A DNA stretch of 26,821 nt from a virus (IMGVR_UViG_3300046009_010534:1-26821), one strand, 5' to 3'; positions 1-6,226 are shown, numbered from the stretch's first letter. Numbers and translations: made by a program. The notes: generated by a model not told the origin, from the sequence alone.

Positions 1-177
1 AAGCCCGGAGCGGATGATGCGCCGGAGATCAAGATCGTTGACGTGCTGGTGTGCAAGGTCAGGAAGAAGATCGCCCTGTTCGGCCTGAGCATCGAGACGG
101 TTTGGGGGCACGGCTATCGCATGCCTCCGTTGTCGCGCGAGCGGGCGAAGGCGCTGATCGAAAGGGCCGCCGCATGA
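1..177 (+). CDS. Winged-helix DNA-binding protein, C-terminal fragment
   Basis: The reading frame is open from the first base to a TGA at 175-177, giving the last 58 residues of a protein that starts outside the window. The segment [20 protein letters not shown] followed by TVWGHGYRM matches the end of an OmpR/PhoB-type winged helix: the recognition helix, then the beta-hairpin wing with its W/R-G-x-GYR signature. Such domains bind DNA, often as tandem dimers on direct repeats. No receiver domain can be judged because the N-terminus is missing. The stop overlaps the next start (ATGA), so it is probably co-translated with the replication ATPase and may be a phage early-gene regulator. The fold is fairly sure; the role is inferred. 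Confidence 0.75.
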   Translation, partial: KPGADDAPEIKIVDVLVCKVRKKIALFGLSIETVWGHGYRMPPLSRERAKALIERAAA

Positions 178-2222
178 CCGCGACGCCGCTTCCGCTGGAC
201 GACGCCCTGCGGCCCATCGCGGAGGCGCATCAGGCCGCCGCCGCCGATCGGGCGCGGATCGAGGCCGAGCGCCGCGCGGAGGACGAGCGCAAGCGGGACG
301 CCGAAAGCATCCTGCGCATCTATCACGCCAAGGGCCTCGCCAAGGCGCGCGGCATGGGAAAGCTCTACGGCTGGTCGAAAGACCAGGTCGACGCCCTCTG
401 CGAACCGCCGACGCCGCCGCCTCTCCTCCCCGGCGGCGCTGGCGGGGACGCGGGCGGCGGCGGGGATGGGGCATCCCCGCCGCCTGCCCACGGAGACGAC
501 GGGCCGCCCCGCCCGACCCTTAAGAAGCAGCCGGTGAAGCCGCTGCCCAAGGACTGCCCCGTGACGCCGCTGGGCACGCGGGACGGGGCGTGCTGGTATC
601 TCGATCCTCACAAGCAGCTTTTGCCGCCGATCCGGAAACATTCGGCGGATGAGATGCGGGGGCTTTTTTCCACGAATATTGCGTGGTTGTGGAGCAACTA
701 TCCAAAATTCAACGAAAGGAACGGCCAGCATACGGGCGTTAAATTCGACCAGGCCGCCGAAAGCTTGATCGACGCCTGCGGGCGCGTCGGCGTGTTTGAT
801 CCGGCCGAAAAGCTGCGCGGCGCGGGCGCGTGGCTCGCCGAGGACGGCGGGCTGATCTGGCATCACGGCGACGAAATCCTCACCGCCGAGGGCTGGCGCA
901 AGCCGGGATACCTCGGCGCGCACATCTACCCCGGCGAAGCGCCGCTGCCCCGCCCGGCCGACAGCGCCGGGCCGGACGCGGCGCGCCGGCTGCTCGGCCT
1001 GCTCAACGGCTGGCCCTGGATCTGGGCCGACGACGACGACGCGCCTTTCCGCCTCGCGATCGGCGGGCGCGAGGACATCTCCCCCGCCGCGCTGATGCTG
1101 CTCGGGCAGGTCGGCTGCATGTTGGTGGGCGGGGCGCTGGCCTGGCGCCCCATGGTCTGGGTGCGCGGGCTCGAAGGCTCGGGCAAATCGACGCTGCAGG
1201 CGCTGATCGCCAGCGTCTGCGGCAAGGCGCTGCTGTCGAGCTCCGACGCCACCGCCGCCGGCATCTTCCAGACCATCGGGTTCTCGTCGCGCGCCGTGGC
1301 GATCGACGAGGCTGAGGCCGATCCGAACTCGCAGAAGATGAAGGCGATGGTCGAGCTCGTGCGCCAGTCCGCATCCGGCGGCGTGGTGCTGCGCGGCAGC
1401 CCCGACGCGAAGGTGCGCGGCTTCACGGCGCGCTCGGCGTTTTTGCTCTCCTCCATCATCATTCCGCCGCTCAACTCGCAGGATCTGACGCGCATCACGA
1501 TCCTGGCGCTGGGCGCGCTGACCTCGATCACGCCGCCCAAGCTGACGCCGGGCGAGGCGGCCGGCATCGGCGCGGCGCTGCGTCGCCGCATCATCGACCA
1601 CTGGCCGCGCTGGGGCGAGACGCTGGAGCGCTACCGCGAGGCGCTGCGCGTGCAGGGGCACACCGCCCGCTCCTGCGACCAGTACGGCAGCCTCTTCGCG
1701 ATGGCCGACATGCTGCTGTTCGACGGGGAGCCGGACAGCGACACGGCCTACGAATGGGCGCTCACCGTGCAGCATCTGGCCGGCGCGGCGCATCGCGTGA
1801 CGTCCTCCCAATCCATGCTGGTCTGGCTCAACTCCAAGTCGATCGAGCTGTTCAACACCAAGCAGGCCTACGCCGTTTCGACGCTGGTGACGATCGCCGC
1901 CGGGCTGACGCCGGACGGCATGAAGGAGCACGAAAGGCCCTTCGAGGCCGGAACGGCGCTGAAAACCCTGCGCGAGCACGGCATTTTCGTCGACGGCGCG
2001 GAGAAGAAGGCGACCGTGACCCTGCCCAACATGCACGCGGGCCTCGCCAGGCTGTTCGACGGCACGCAATGGGGCACACGGGGCGGCGCGGCGACGAGCG
2101 GCTGGCAGCAGGTGATGGAGAACCTGCCCGGCGCGAAACGGGCGAAATCAAGCCGGATCGGCGGGCGCGGATGGTCCGCGCCCGTGGGCGTGTTCCTGAC
2201 GGAGATGGAGGAACGGGCGTGA
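174..2222 (+). CDS. P-loop ATPase, primase/helicase-like replication protein
   Basis: This encodes 682 residues from the ATG at 174, chosen because it overlaps the upstream stop as ATGA; the frame is open further upstream but there it only shadows the regulator gene. A Walker A motif GLEGSGKST lies at about residues 332-340 and a Walker B motif ([10 protein letters not shown], acidic pair D378/E379) about 40 residues later. A segment then ends in TRITIL, which could hold sensor and arginine-finger residues. This arrangement resembles the ATPase half of phage and plasmid primase-helicases. The N-terminal part has an Arg/Glu-rich helix (about 10-50), a Pro/Gly-rich linker (about 80-110) and no primase zinc finger I can recognise. 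The likely job is DNA unwinding at replication start. The ATPase call is strong; the helicase role is inferred from motif and context. Confidence 0.75.
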   Translation: MTATPLPLDDALRPIAEAHQAAAADRARIEAERRAEDERKRDAESILRIYHAKGLAKARGMGKLYGWSKDQVDALCEPPTPPPLLPGGAGGDAGGGGDGASPPPAHGDDGPPRPTLKKQPVKPLPKDCPVTPLGTRDGACWYLDPHKQLLPPIRKHSADEMRGLFSTNIAWLWSNYPKFNERNGQHTGVKFDQAAESLIDACGRVGVFDPAEKLRGAGAWLAEDGGLIWHHGDEILTAEGWRKPGYLGAHIYPGEAPLPRPADSAGPDAARRLLGLLNGWPWIWADDDDAPFRLAIGGREDISPAALMLLGQVGCMLVGGALAWRPMVWVRGLEGSGKSTLQALIASVCGKALLSSSDATAAGIFQTIGFSSRAVAIDEAEADPNSQKMKAMVELVRQSASGGVVLRGSPDAKVRGFTARSAFLLSSIIIPPLNSQDLTRITILALGALTSITPPKLTPGEAAGIGAALRRRIIDHWPRWGETLERYREALRVQGHTARSCDQYGSLFAMADMLLFDGEPDSDTAYEWALTVQHLAGAAHRVTSSQSMLVWLNSKSIELFNTKQAYAVSTLVTIAAGLTPDGMKEHERPFEAGTALKTLREHGIFVDGAEKKATVTLPNMHAGLARLFDGTQWGTRGGAATSGWQQVMENLPGAKRAKSSRIGGRGWSAPVGVFLTEMEERA

Positions 2223-2485
2223 GACGCGGAGCTAAACGGGCAGACAAGCCGACGTGCGCTCAGGCTGCGGCTGTGCGCTACGCGACCGGTCGCGCGCAAT
2301 TGTTCGCGCTGGGCGATGTGGTCGAACTGAAATGTGGCGGCCAAAAAATGGTGATCGTTGGCCCCGGAACGTGCGCCGAATTTCCCTCGCATTATGAAGT
2401 GACCTGGTTTGATGGCTCGAGGCTGCAGACTGACGAAATAGTCGCGGAAGCGCTGCAGACCGCGCGCGACGCCATCCCGTTCTGA
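2219..2485 (+). CDS. YodC/DUF2158-like small protein
   Basis: The 88-residue product starts at a GTG at 2219 that overlaps the ATPase stop as GTGA, which suggests coupled translation. After a basic N-terminus, the stretch FALGDVVELKCGGQKMVIVG and the later YEVTWFDGSRLQTDEI carry the pattern of the YodC/DUF2158 family (GDVV.LKSGGP.M.V ... WFDG). This is a small SH3-like barrel of unknown function found in bacteria and many phages. No catalytic residues are known. It sits between the replication ATPase and an HNH nuclease in the early rightward cluster. The family assignment rests on motif memory and the function is unknown. Confidence 0.7.
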   Translation: MRRGAKRADKPTCAQAAAVRYATGRAQLFALGDVVELKCGGQKMVIVGPGTCAEFPSHYEVTWFDGSRLQTDEIVAEALQTARDAIPF

Positions 2486-2488
2486 CCC

Positions 2489-2920
2489 ATGCCGATCCGC
2501 CCCGAAAACCGCGCGCTTTATCCCGCTGATTGGCCGGCGATCTCGCTGGCGATCCGCGAGCGCGCCGGCCAGCGCTGCGAGGACTGCGGCGTGCCGAACC
2601 ACGCGCTCGGCGGACGGGATGGTGGAAAATTCTATCCGGCGGCGTCGCAAGGCGAATGCTCCCTTGGCCTCGATTGGCCCAAGCCGGGCGATTATGCGTG
2701 GTGCAGGGGGCTCCAGACGGCGCGGCTCCGCATCATCCGCATCGTGCTGACCGTGGCGCACCTCAACCACGATCCGACCGACAATCGGCCGGAGAACCTG
2801 CGGGCGCTCTGCCAGCGCTGCCACAACCGGCTGGACGCCGCGCACCGCGCCGCCGGGCGCAAGGCGCGCGCGCGGCGGGACATGGCGGCCGGCGACCTGC
2901 TTCAGGAGGGCTCGCCTTGA
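2489..2920 (+). CDS. HNH endonuclease
   Basis: The 143-residue protein begins three bases after the preceding stop. It has a CxxC pair (C30, C33), the HNH core H91-LNH94 followed by DNRPENL (N99, N103), and a second CxxC-H (C108, C111, H112) in CQRCHNRLD. The two cysteine pairs would bind structural zinc, and the histidine/asparagine core would bind the catalytic metal. The size and architecture fit free-standing phage HNH nucleases, which act in DNA packaging, homing or degradation of competing DNA. It is far from the terminase (about 3.5 kb and a leftward operon between), so a packaging role is less clear than for terminase-linked HNH proteins. Its last 19 bases overlap the end of the convergent XRE gene. 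Confidence 0.85.
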   Translation: MPIRPENRALYPADWPAISLAIRERAGQRCEDCGVPNHALGGRDGGKFYPAASQGECSLGLDWPKPGDYAWCRGLQTARLRIIRIVLTVAHLNHDPTDNRPENLRALCQRCHNRLDAAHRAAGRKARARRDMAAGDLLQEGSP

Positions 2921-3156
2921 CCCTCGCCCCGCGCCCCGATCGGCTCAAGGCCGGCCTCGATCGCCGCGCAGGCGAGCGCCGCCATGCGCGGCGGCGGGGC
3001 CGGCGCGCGCGCGGGGTTGAGCTGATACCCGCGTTCCCACAGCTTGACGGCCTCGACGCTGACGCCCAGCAGCGCCGCGAGGCGCGGGCGGGACAGGCCG
3101 CGCCCCTCGCGCCAGGCGCGAAGGGCGGGGCCGGTGAGGGACGAGGCGGGCGGCAT
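2902..3156 (-). CDS. XRE-family helix-turn-helix protein (repressor/Cro-like candidate)
   Basis: The 84-residue protein is read leftward and starts at the ATG immediately after the upstream gene's stop. Residues about 12-48 (LRAWREGRGLSRPRLAALLG followed by VSVEAVKLWERG) form a classic lambda-repressor-type helix-turn-helix, with helix 2 at RPRLAALLG and recognition helix at SVEAVKLWERG. The C-terminal 30 residues are Pro/Ala-rich and probably unstructured, with no dimerisation or peptidase domain, so it is Cro-like in size. It is the last gene of a five-gene leftward operon. The best guess is that it binds the inverted repeats at the operon promoter (4722-4768), but no direct evidence links them. 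Its tail overlaps the convergent HNH gene by 19 bases. Confidence 0.8.
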   Translation of the reverse strand: MPPASSLTGPALRAWREGRGLSRPRLAALLGVSVEAVKLWERGYQLNPARAPAPPPRMAALACAAIEAGLEPIGARGEGQGEPS

Positions 3157-3351
3157 TCAGGCGGGCTCCCAGGCGAGCGGCGTGACGCGGAGAACATCCA
3201 CGCCCTGGCCCTCGCCGTCAAATCGCTTCGTGGGATCGTCGCTCTCGGCCCAGACATCGCAGGCGAGATCGCCGGCCTCGTCCTCGTTCTCCGCCTCGAC
3301 CTCGACCCAATAGCGGACCGTCTCGACCAGCGTGACGTTGTATCGCGGCAT
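3157..3351 (-). CDS. Small acidic protein, DpnD/PcfM-like
   Basis: The product is 64 residues and strongly acidic. Its N-terminus (YNVTLVETVRYWVEVEAENE then DEAGDLACDVW) reads as two beta strands followed by a helix. That pattern resembles the DpnD/PcfM small-protein group, whose members have the form Y.V.I.E......VEAES.EEA. I make that comparison from memory, so it is tentative, and the biochemical role of that group is unknown. A Shine-Dalgarno-like GGGAGG lies 8 bases upstream of the ATG. The gene is packed between neighbours with only 3 bases on the upstream side and a direct stop/start junction downstream, so it is part of the leftward operon. Confidence 0.65.
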   Translation of the reverse strand: MPRYNVTLVETVRYWVEVEAENEDEAGDLACDVWAESDDPTKRFDGEGQGVDVLRVTPLAWEPA

Positions 3352-3354
3352 GGC

Positions 3355-3756
3355 TCAGCCCTCCCGTCCGATCAAGTCCATAAGGTCAATCTGCGCCGCG
3401 CCATCCCCGAACAGGGGCAGGGCGGACGTGTCGAACTCCTGCGCCCGCGCGGGGCGCAGCGGCGCGGCGGCGCGGCGCTGTATTTCCCCGGTCCGCGCCG
3501 GGCTGAGGCTGCAGACGCCGACGGCCAGCCGTCGCCCGCACGCGCCACGCACGCGGGCCATTTCCATCGCGCGGATAGAGTCGGTCCGCATCCAGATCGC
3601 CTCGATCGTGCTCGCGCCGATCGCGCGGCCGTCGACGGCGACCTGATCGCCGACCAAAAGGCCGCGCGCGCCGGAAATAGCGACATCGCCGCGCCTGGCG
3701 TCAAAATCGCCATGGCATGGGCGCTCGATATTGGTGTTAGGTTCGGTCGTTTTCAT
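3355..3756 (-). CDS. Hypothetical protein of the leftward operon
   Basis: I do not recognise this 133-residue protein. Two in-frame ATGs exist, at 3762 and 3756. An AGGAG at 3766-3770 stands 3 bases from the first and 9 from the second, so 3756 is preferred; the longer form has 135 residues. The central part (VAISGARGLLVGDQVAVDGR followed by AIGASTIEAIWMRTDSIRAM) alternates strands and short turns. The C-terminal third is Ala/Arg-rich and ends in a short acidic-hydrophobic tail (ALPLFGDGAAQIDLMDLIG) that could be a docking peptide. It has no cysteine pairs, signal peptide or membrane segment. A GC-rich hairpin separates it from the gene upstream. Confidence 0.6.
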   Translation of the reverse strand: MKTTEPNTNIERPCHGDFDARRGDVAISGARGLLVGDQVAVDGRAIGASTIEAIWMRTDSIRAMEMARVRGACGRRLAVGVCSLSPARTGEIQRRAAAPLRPARAQEFDTSALPLFGDGAAQIDLMDLIGREG

Positions 3757-3787
3757 GATCATGCGCTCCTGTGTGATCGTGGGGACT

Positions 3788-3815
3788 GCCCCGGCGGCGT
3801 GCAGGCCGCCGGGGC
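3788..3815 (-). other. Intercistronic GC-rich hairpin
   Basis: GCCCCGGCGG at 3788-3797 and CCGCCGGGGC at 3806-3815 are perfect inverted repeats. One more C-G pair can form inside, giving an 11-bp stem with a 6-base loop. It sits directly downstream of the 162-residue gene's stop on the leftward transcript. No run of T follows on that strand, so it is not a clear intrinsic terminator. It may act as an RNA-stability or partial attenuation element between the two promoter-proximal genes and the rest of the operon. Confidence 0.55.
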
Positions 3816-3822
3816 GATGGGC

Positions 3823-4311
3823 TCAGGCAATGGCGATCTGGCGGACGTTGTCCGCCGTGATGCACCACGGCGCGTCAGCATAGCCGGGCAGGCGCGAAAT
3901 AATGGCGTAGCGCAGCCGATCGCAGACAACGCGCGCGGGCGAGGCTTCCCATTCCGGATGATCGCAGGACTGATATTCGAACGCGTCAAGAGCCTTCAGG
4001 ACGCCAATCATGGACTTGACCTGCACGCGCCAGTTGGCGCGATAGGCGTTGAGGGCCGCCACGTAGCCGGCGCGCTCGGACAGGACCTGGTCGTTGGCGT
4101 CGTTGCGGTCGAGCCGGTAACGATGCGTCACGCTGCGCAGGTTCTCGGACCAAAGCGCGCGGCCAAGCGCCTGCATGTCCTCTGGCGTCAATATCGTCGT
4201 ATAGCCGACGCCCGACGATCCAATCGCCTTGCAGGGGACGTCCAGCCGGACGGCAAGTGCAGCCGCGACGAGAACGTCGATATGTTCCTTGTCGACGAAA
4301 TAGCAGGACAT
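3823..4311 (-). CDS. Phage protein of a widespread uncharacterised family
   Basis: The product has 162 residues. It has the general pattern of an uncharacterised family common in phages and mobile elements: an N-terminal F.V...HIDVLV segment (residues about 5-16), a central LW.ENLRSV.HRY segment (about 54-65), a later VLKALDAFEYQSCDHPEWE segment, and a C-terminal RYAIISRLPGYADAPW. I recall this layout from many phage accessory regions but know no function for it. A GGAGG lies 9 bases before the ATG, and only 3 bases separate it from the upstream gene's stop. It is the second gene of the leftward operon. There are no membrane segments; the spread of cysteines does not look like a zinc site. 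Confidence 0.7.
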   Translation of the reverse strand: MSCYFVDKEHIDVLVAAALAVRLDVPCKAIGSSGVGYTTILTPEDMQALGRALWSENLRSVTHRYRLDRNDANDQVLSERAGYVAALNAYRANWRVQVKSMIGVLKALDAFEYQSCDHPEWEASPARVVCDRLRYAIISRLPGYADAPWCITADNVRQIAIA

Positions 4312-4314
4312 GGC

Positions 4315-4674
4315 TCAGGCCTCCATCTGACGCTGGCGGAAGGCTGCGCCGTAGTGCTTCGGGCCTGGCTTGAAGCTGCTGGCGCGCTTCAGGAGCGCCG
4401 CAGGGCAGCGCGCGGCGTAGGTGTATGGTCCCTGCAGCTCTTCCATGTACTTGACATAGCCGCCTTCAAACTTGGCGACGCCGATCCACAGGTAGCGACC
4501 GTCAAGCTCCGGCTCATAGTAATCCGCGATGGCGTCGTAGCGGTCGGCATAGGCGAGCGTGAAAACATACGAGCCGACGCGCTCGATAGCGGCAAACGTC
4601 GTGCGGGGATTGTCGCGGCGAACGAAGTCCTCAAGCGTTTCGCCGGGCTTCAAGGTGTAGCTGATGGAACCCAT
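4315..4674 (-). CDS. Hypothetical protein, first gene of the leftward operon (DUF6927-like)
   Basis: The product is 119 residues, starting at the ATG at 4674. That start is chosen because an AGGAG stands 8 bases upstream and the protein-like sequence (MGSISYTLKPGETLEDFVRR) begins there; the frame stays open to 5145 but that part lies over the control region. The protein has a central strand-rich block (YLWIGVAKFE) and GPYTYAARCPAALLKRAS. This reminds me of the small phage/plasmid family DUF6927 (MG...PE...; GPYY.DCP..IL.LL). The resemblance is from memory and weak. The function is unknown. As the promoter-proximal gene it should be the most highly made product of the operon. Confidence 0.65.
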   Translation of the reverse strand: MGSISYTLKPGETLEDFVRRDNPRTTFAAIERVGSYVFTLAYADRYDAIADYYEPELDGRYLWIGVAKFEGGYVKYMEELQGPYTYAARCPAALLKRASSFKPGPKHYGAAFRQRQMEA

Positions 4675-4721
4675 GTTCGTGATCTCCTGTTGGTCAGCCG
4701 TGCAGGGCTGATGACGAATGC

Positions 4722-4734
4722 GGTATACAATACC
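4722..4734. promoter_or_regulatory. Operator candidate O1 (GGTAT-ACA-ATACC)
   Basis: This is a 13-bp site with perfect 5-bp inverted arms around a 3-base centre. The same arms and spacing recur at 4756-4768. It covers the -10 of the leftward promoter, so a bound repressor would block polymerase. The XRE protein of the same operon is the nearest candidate ligand, by inference. Confidence 0.6.
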
Positions 4735-4748
4735 CGATGCGGCGTCAA
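4722..4748 (-). promoter_or_regulatory. Candidate leftward promoter
   Basis: Read on the minus strand, TTGACG (4748-4743) is followed after 15 bases by TATACC (4727-4722). An alternative -35, TTGTTG (4751-4746), gives an 18-base spacer to the same -10. The -10 lies 48-53 bases upstream of the first leftward start at 4674. The -10 is inside operator O1, and O2 lies just upstream of the -35, as expected for a repressible phage promoter. Spacing is imperfect in either reading. Confidence 0.5.
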
Positions 4749-4755
4749 CAAAAAT

Positions 4756-4768
4756 GGTATTGAATACC
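4756..4768. promoter_or_regulatory. Operator candidate O2 (GGTAT-TGA-ATACC)
   Basis: This is the second copy of the 13-bp inverted repeat, identical in its arms to O1 and different only in the 3-base centre. The two centres are 34 bp apart, a little over three helical turns. Two dimers could therefore bind roughly the same face and touch. It lies just upstream of the -35. Confidence 0.6.
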
Positions 4769-4769
4769 T

Positions 4770-4788
4770 CTGCGACAGGATGTCGCAG
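4770..4788. promoter_or_regulatory. 19-bp inverted repeat, third operator-like site
   Basis: CTGCGACAGGATGTCGCAG has perfect 8-bp arms around a 3-base centre and begins one base after O2. Its arms differ from O1/O2, so it would need a different binding protein. As RNA it could also form a small hairpin with a 3-base loop, but no T-run follows on either strand, so a terminator is unlikely. Confidence 0.5.
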
Positions 4789-4891
4789 GGTGTGGAAGAA
4801 TGCGCCAAGCCTCAGAGTTGCAACGAGATTGCGCGCCTTAATCACAAGCGCGTGATCGACGGATCGGCGCGGATAGGCGCGGCGACCCGCA

Positions 4892-4905
4892 ATTGTCTTG
4901 ACAAT
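4892..4905. promoter_or_regulatory. Inverted repeat ATTGTC-TT-GACAAT
   Basis: This is a perfect 6-bp-arm inverted repeat with a 2-base centre, standing alone in the middle of the control region. It contains a TTGACA (4898-4903), but no -10 stands 16-18 bases downstream, so it is read as a protein-binding site rather than a promoter. A half-site GACAAT recurs at 5109-5114. Confidence 0.4.
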
Positions 4906-4984
4906 CCCCGCGCCCCATCGCAGCCCTTCACCCTGTCGGCCCTGGAACCCGAAGATTTCAAGCAGGAAGACGGGGCCGGGGTTT

Positions 4985-5298
4985 GGGACGCTCGGGACGC
5001 TTTCGGGACGCTCCCCCATTTCGCGCAAGGCGTTGATATCGCTGGCGAAAATGGAAAGTTGGGACGCCGGGACGCTTGGGACGGCCTCGCGCGTATAGGA
5101 AAACGCCAGACAATCGAGCGGTGCGCAAACGTGAAGTTCTCTCACGCGCGCGCGCGTCCCTATCGTCCCATCGTCCCAAGAACTCTAAAGATATATATAT
5201 ATCAATGGGTTAGAGCTTGGGACACCTTCAAGGCGATCCGTCCCGAGCGTCCCGACTTTCCGATTTTGCAAGCAACATCAAGGGCTTGGCTGCGTCCC
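4985..5298. repeat. GGGAC(G) iteron-like array
   Basis: GGGACG occurs on the plus strand at 4985, 4994, 5005, 5061, 5069 and 5078. Its complement CGTCCC occurs at 5155, 5164, 5172, 5239, 5248 and 5293, and a GGGAC lies at 5219. Most neighbours within a cluster are 8-9 bases apart, with one gap of 11. The unequal steps break any reading frame, so the repeat is a DNA-level pattern and not a protein repeat. The copies face each other across an AT-rich palindrome at 5173-5223. The layout resembles replication iterons or a cooperative operator array. Confidence 0.65.
5173..5223. repeat. Interrupted AT-centred palindrome inside the iteron array
   Basis: GTCCCAAG-AA-CTCTAA at 5173-5188 mirrors TTAGAG-CTTGGGAC at 5210-5223: 14 paired bases with one AA bulge. 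Between them lies the 14-bp palindrome GATATATATATATC (5190-5203). It is the most AT-rich spot in the window and the outermost arm bases are iteron copies. It could be a duplex-unwinding element, a strong late promoter region, or a cruciform. Confidence 0.6.
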
Positions 5299-5351
5299 GG
5301 CGCGGCGGAAGGGTTTTTTACGGGCGGAAACCGGGGTGGGAGCATCCGGCC

Positions 5352-5942
5352 ATGACCGCGAAAGCCAAAAGCGGGGTGTTGGGCGTGATTGCGGGAGCCG
5401 TGGCGGAAACCGAGGCCGCGCTCCTGGCCGCGCGCGGCGAGCAGCTGGGGTTTTTCGAGCCGGCCGGGCGGGCGATGACCGCCGAGGAAGCCGCCGCCGA
5501 GCGCAAGGGCGGCAGGCCCAAGGGCGCGACCAGCGCGAAAACCCGCGACGTGGCGCGGTTTCTCCAGCAGGTCGGGGCCGATCCGCTCCTGCACCTGGCG
5601 CGCTGGCTGACCCTCTCGCCGGAAGAAATGGCGGCGCGGCTGCGGATCAAGGTCAGCGAAGCGATGGACCGGCAGACCCTGATCGCCAAGGAGCTCGTGC
5701 CCTTCGTCCACGCCAAGCTGGCCCCGACCGACGATCAGGGACGCGTCGCGCCGTCGATCGTGTTCCAGATTGGCGCGACGGGCGGCGCGGGAAGCCTCGA
5801 CCAGGCGGGCGGGATGCCGGCCTGGCAGGCCGATCTGATCGCGCAGGGCGTGGACCTGAAAACCGTGGAAAATCAAGCGCTTGCGATTGAGGCGGGAGAA
5901 GAAACCGCGTCCGTCGCGACGGAACGGGAGGAAAAGCCGTGA
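5352..5942 (+). CDS. Hypothetical protein at the head of the packaging cluster
   Basis: The product has 196 residues from the ATG at 5352, which has a GGGAG about 9 bases upstream. The frame is open from 5217, but that part is the repeat region. The sequence is largely helical, with a basic patch KGGRPKGATSAKTRDVARFL (about residues 52-71) and a segment SPEEMAARLRIKVSEAMDRQ that could be a helix-turn-helix-like unit. It is the first gene of the late operon and stands near the large terminase. A small terminase role (DNA recognition) is therefore possible, but the ring-forming domain is not evident, so this is inference from position. Downstream it overlaps the next start as GTGA. Confidence 0.65.
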   Translation: MTAKAKSGVLGVIAGAVAETEAALLAARGEQLGFFEPAGRAMTAEEAAAERKGGRPKGATSAKTRDVARFLQQVGADPLLHLARWLTLSPEEMAARLRIKVSEAMDRQTLIAKELVPFVHAKLAPTDDQGRVAPSIVFQIGATGGAGSLDQAGGMPAWQADLIAQGVDLKTVENQALAIEAGEETASVATEREEKP

Positions 5943-6226
5943 GACATCAACGGGTTGAGGATCATCGCGCACCAGTTGAGTTGACTAGGGCCTACGCCAT
6001 CGCGGCGGCGCGCCGGCGCGGCCTGGAGGCCTTCGCGCGCGGACCCCGCCCCCCCCATGCCGAGGCCCCCCCACCCCCGGGCGATCCCGCCCGGCTTCCT
6101 CCTGCTGCGTCCGCGCTGAGCGCGCCGGACCGCCGGACGGCCTCCAGCCGGCCAGACGCCCCTGGGCGGGGAACCGGAACCTTGTCGACTTGCGCCGGGG
6201 TCCGGGGCGAGGGGAGGCGGGCGTGA
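5939..6226 (+). CDS. Small Pro/Arg-rich hypothetical protein
   Basis: A GTG at 5939 overlapping the previous stop (GTGA) opens a 95-codon frame that ends in another GTGA overlap at 6223. The gene is therefore supported mainly by its fit in a coupled chain. Only residues about 16-36 (LTRAYAIAAARRRGLEAFAR) look like a folded helix; the rest is low-complexity Pro/Ala/Arg sequence. The first 15 codons use A/T at the third position far more than the neighbours do. It may be a genuine short disordered protein or just a spacer that translation reads through. Confidence 0.45.
   Translation: MRHQRVEDHRAPVELTRAYAIAAARRRGLEAFARGPRPPHAEAPPPPGDPARLPPAASALSAPDRRTASSRPDAPGRGTGTLSTCAGVRGEGRRA

Larger units (their letters stand above)
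4675..5351. other. Noncoding control region between leftward operon and late genes
   Basis: This stretch of 677 bases separates divergent transcription units. No convincing gene lies in it: the open frames crossing it have no ribosome binding site and no protein-like content. It holds a leftward promoter candidate, two GGTAT-N3-ATACC operators, an 8-bp-arm and a 6-bp-arm perfect inverted repeat, about 13 GGGAC(G) repeats in both orientations, and an AT-rich palindrome. Part of it is clearly less GC-rich than the coding DNA around it. A combined genetic switch and replication origin is the best reading. Confidence 0.7.

Noticed and set aside
114-2069. Long minus-strand open frame opposite the ATPase gene
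   Set aside because: The plus-strand frame has ATPase motifs and good codon use; the minus frame is Arg/Gly/His-rich filler of the kind that arises opposite high-GC genes.
4898-4903. TTGACA as the -35 of a rightward promoter
   Set aside because: No -10-like sequence stands 16-18 bases downstream; the hexamer is half of a perfect inverted repeat and is better read as a binding site.
4675-5145. N-terminal extension of the first leftward gene
   Set aside because: The extra 157 residues would be coded by the promoter, operators and repeat array; the AGGAG sits before the inner ATG at 4674.
5293-5319. GC-rich stretch plus TTTTTT as a terminator before the late operon
   Set aside because: I could not draw a convincing stem immediately before the T-run; the upstream GTCCC belongs to the repeat array.
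2530-5355. 941-codon plus-strand frame across the leftward operon
   Set aside because: It overlaps five minus-strand genes with ribosome binding sites and protein-like sequence, and its own product is low-complexity and matches no domain.
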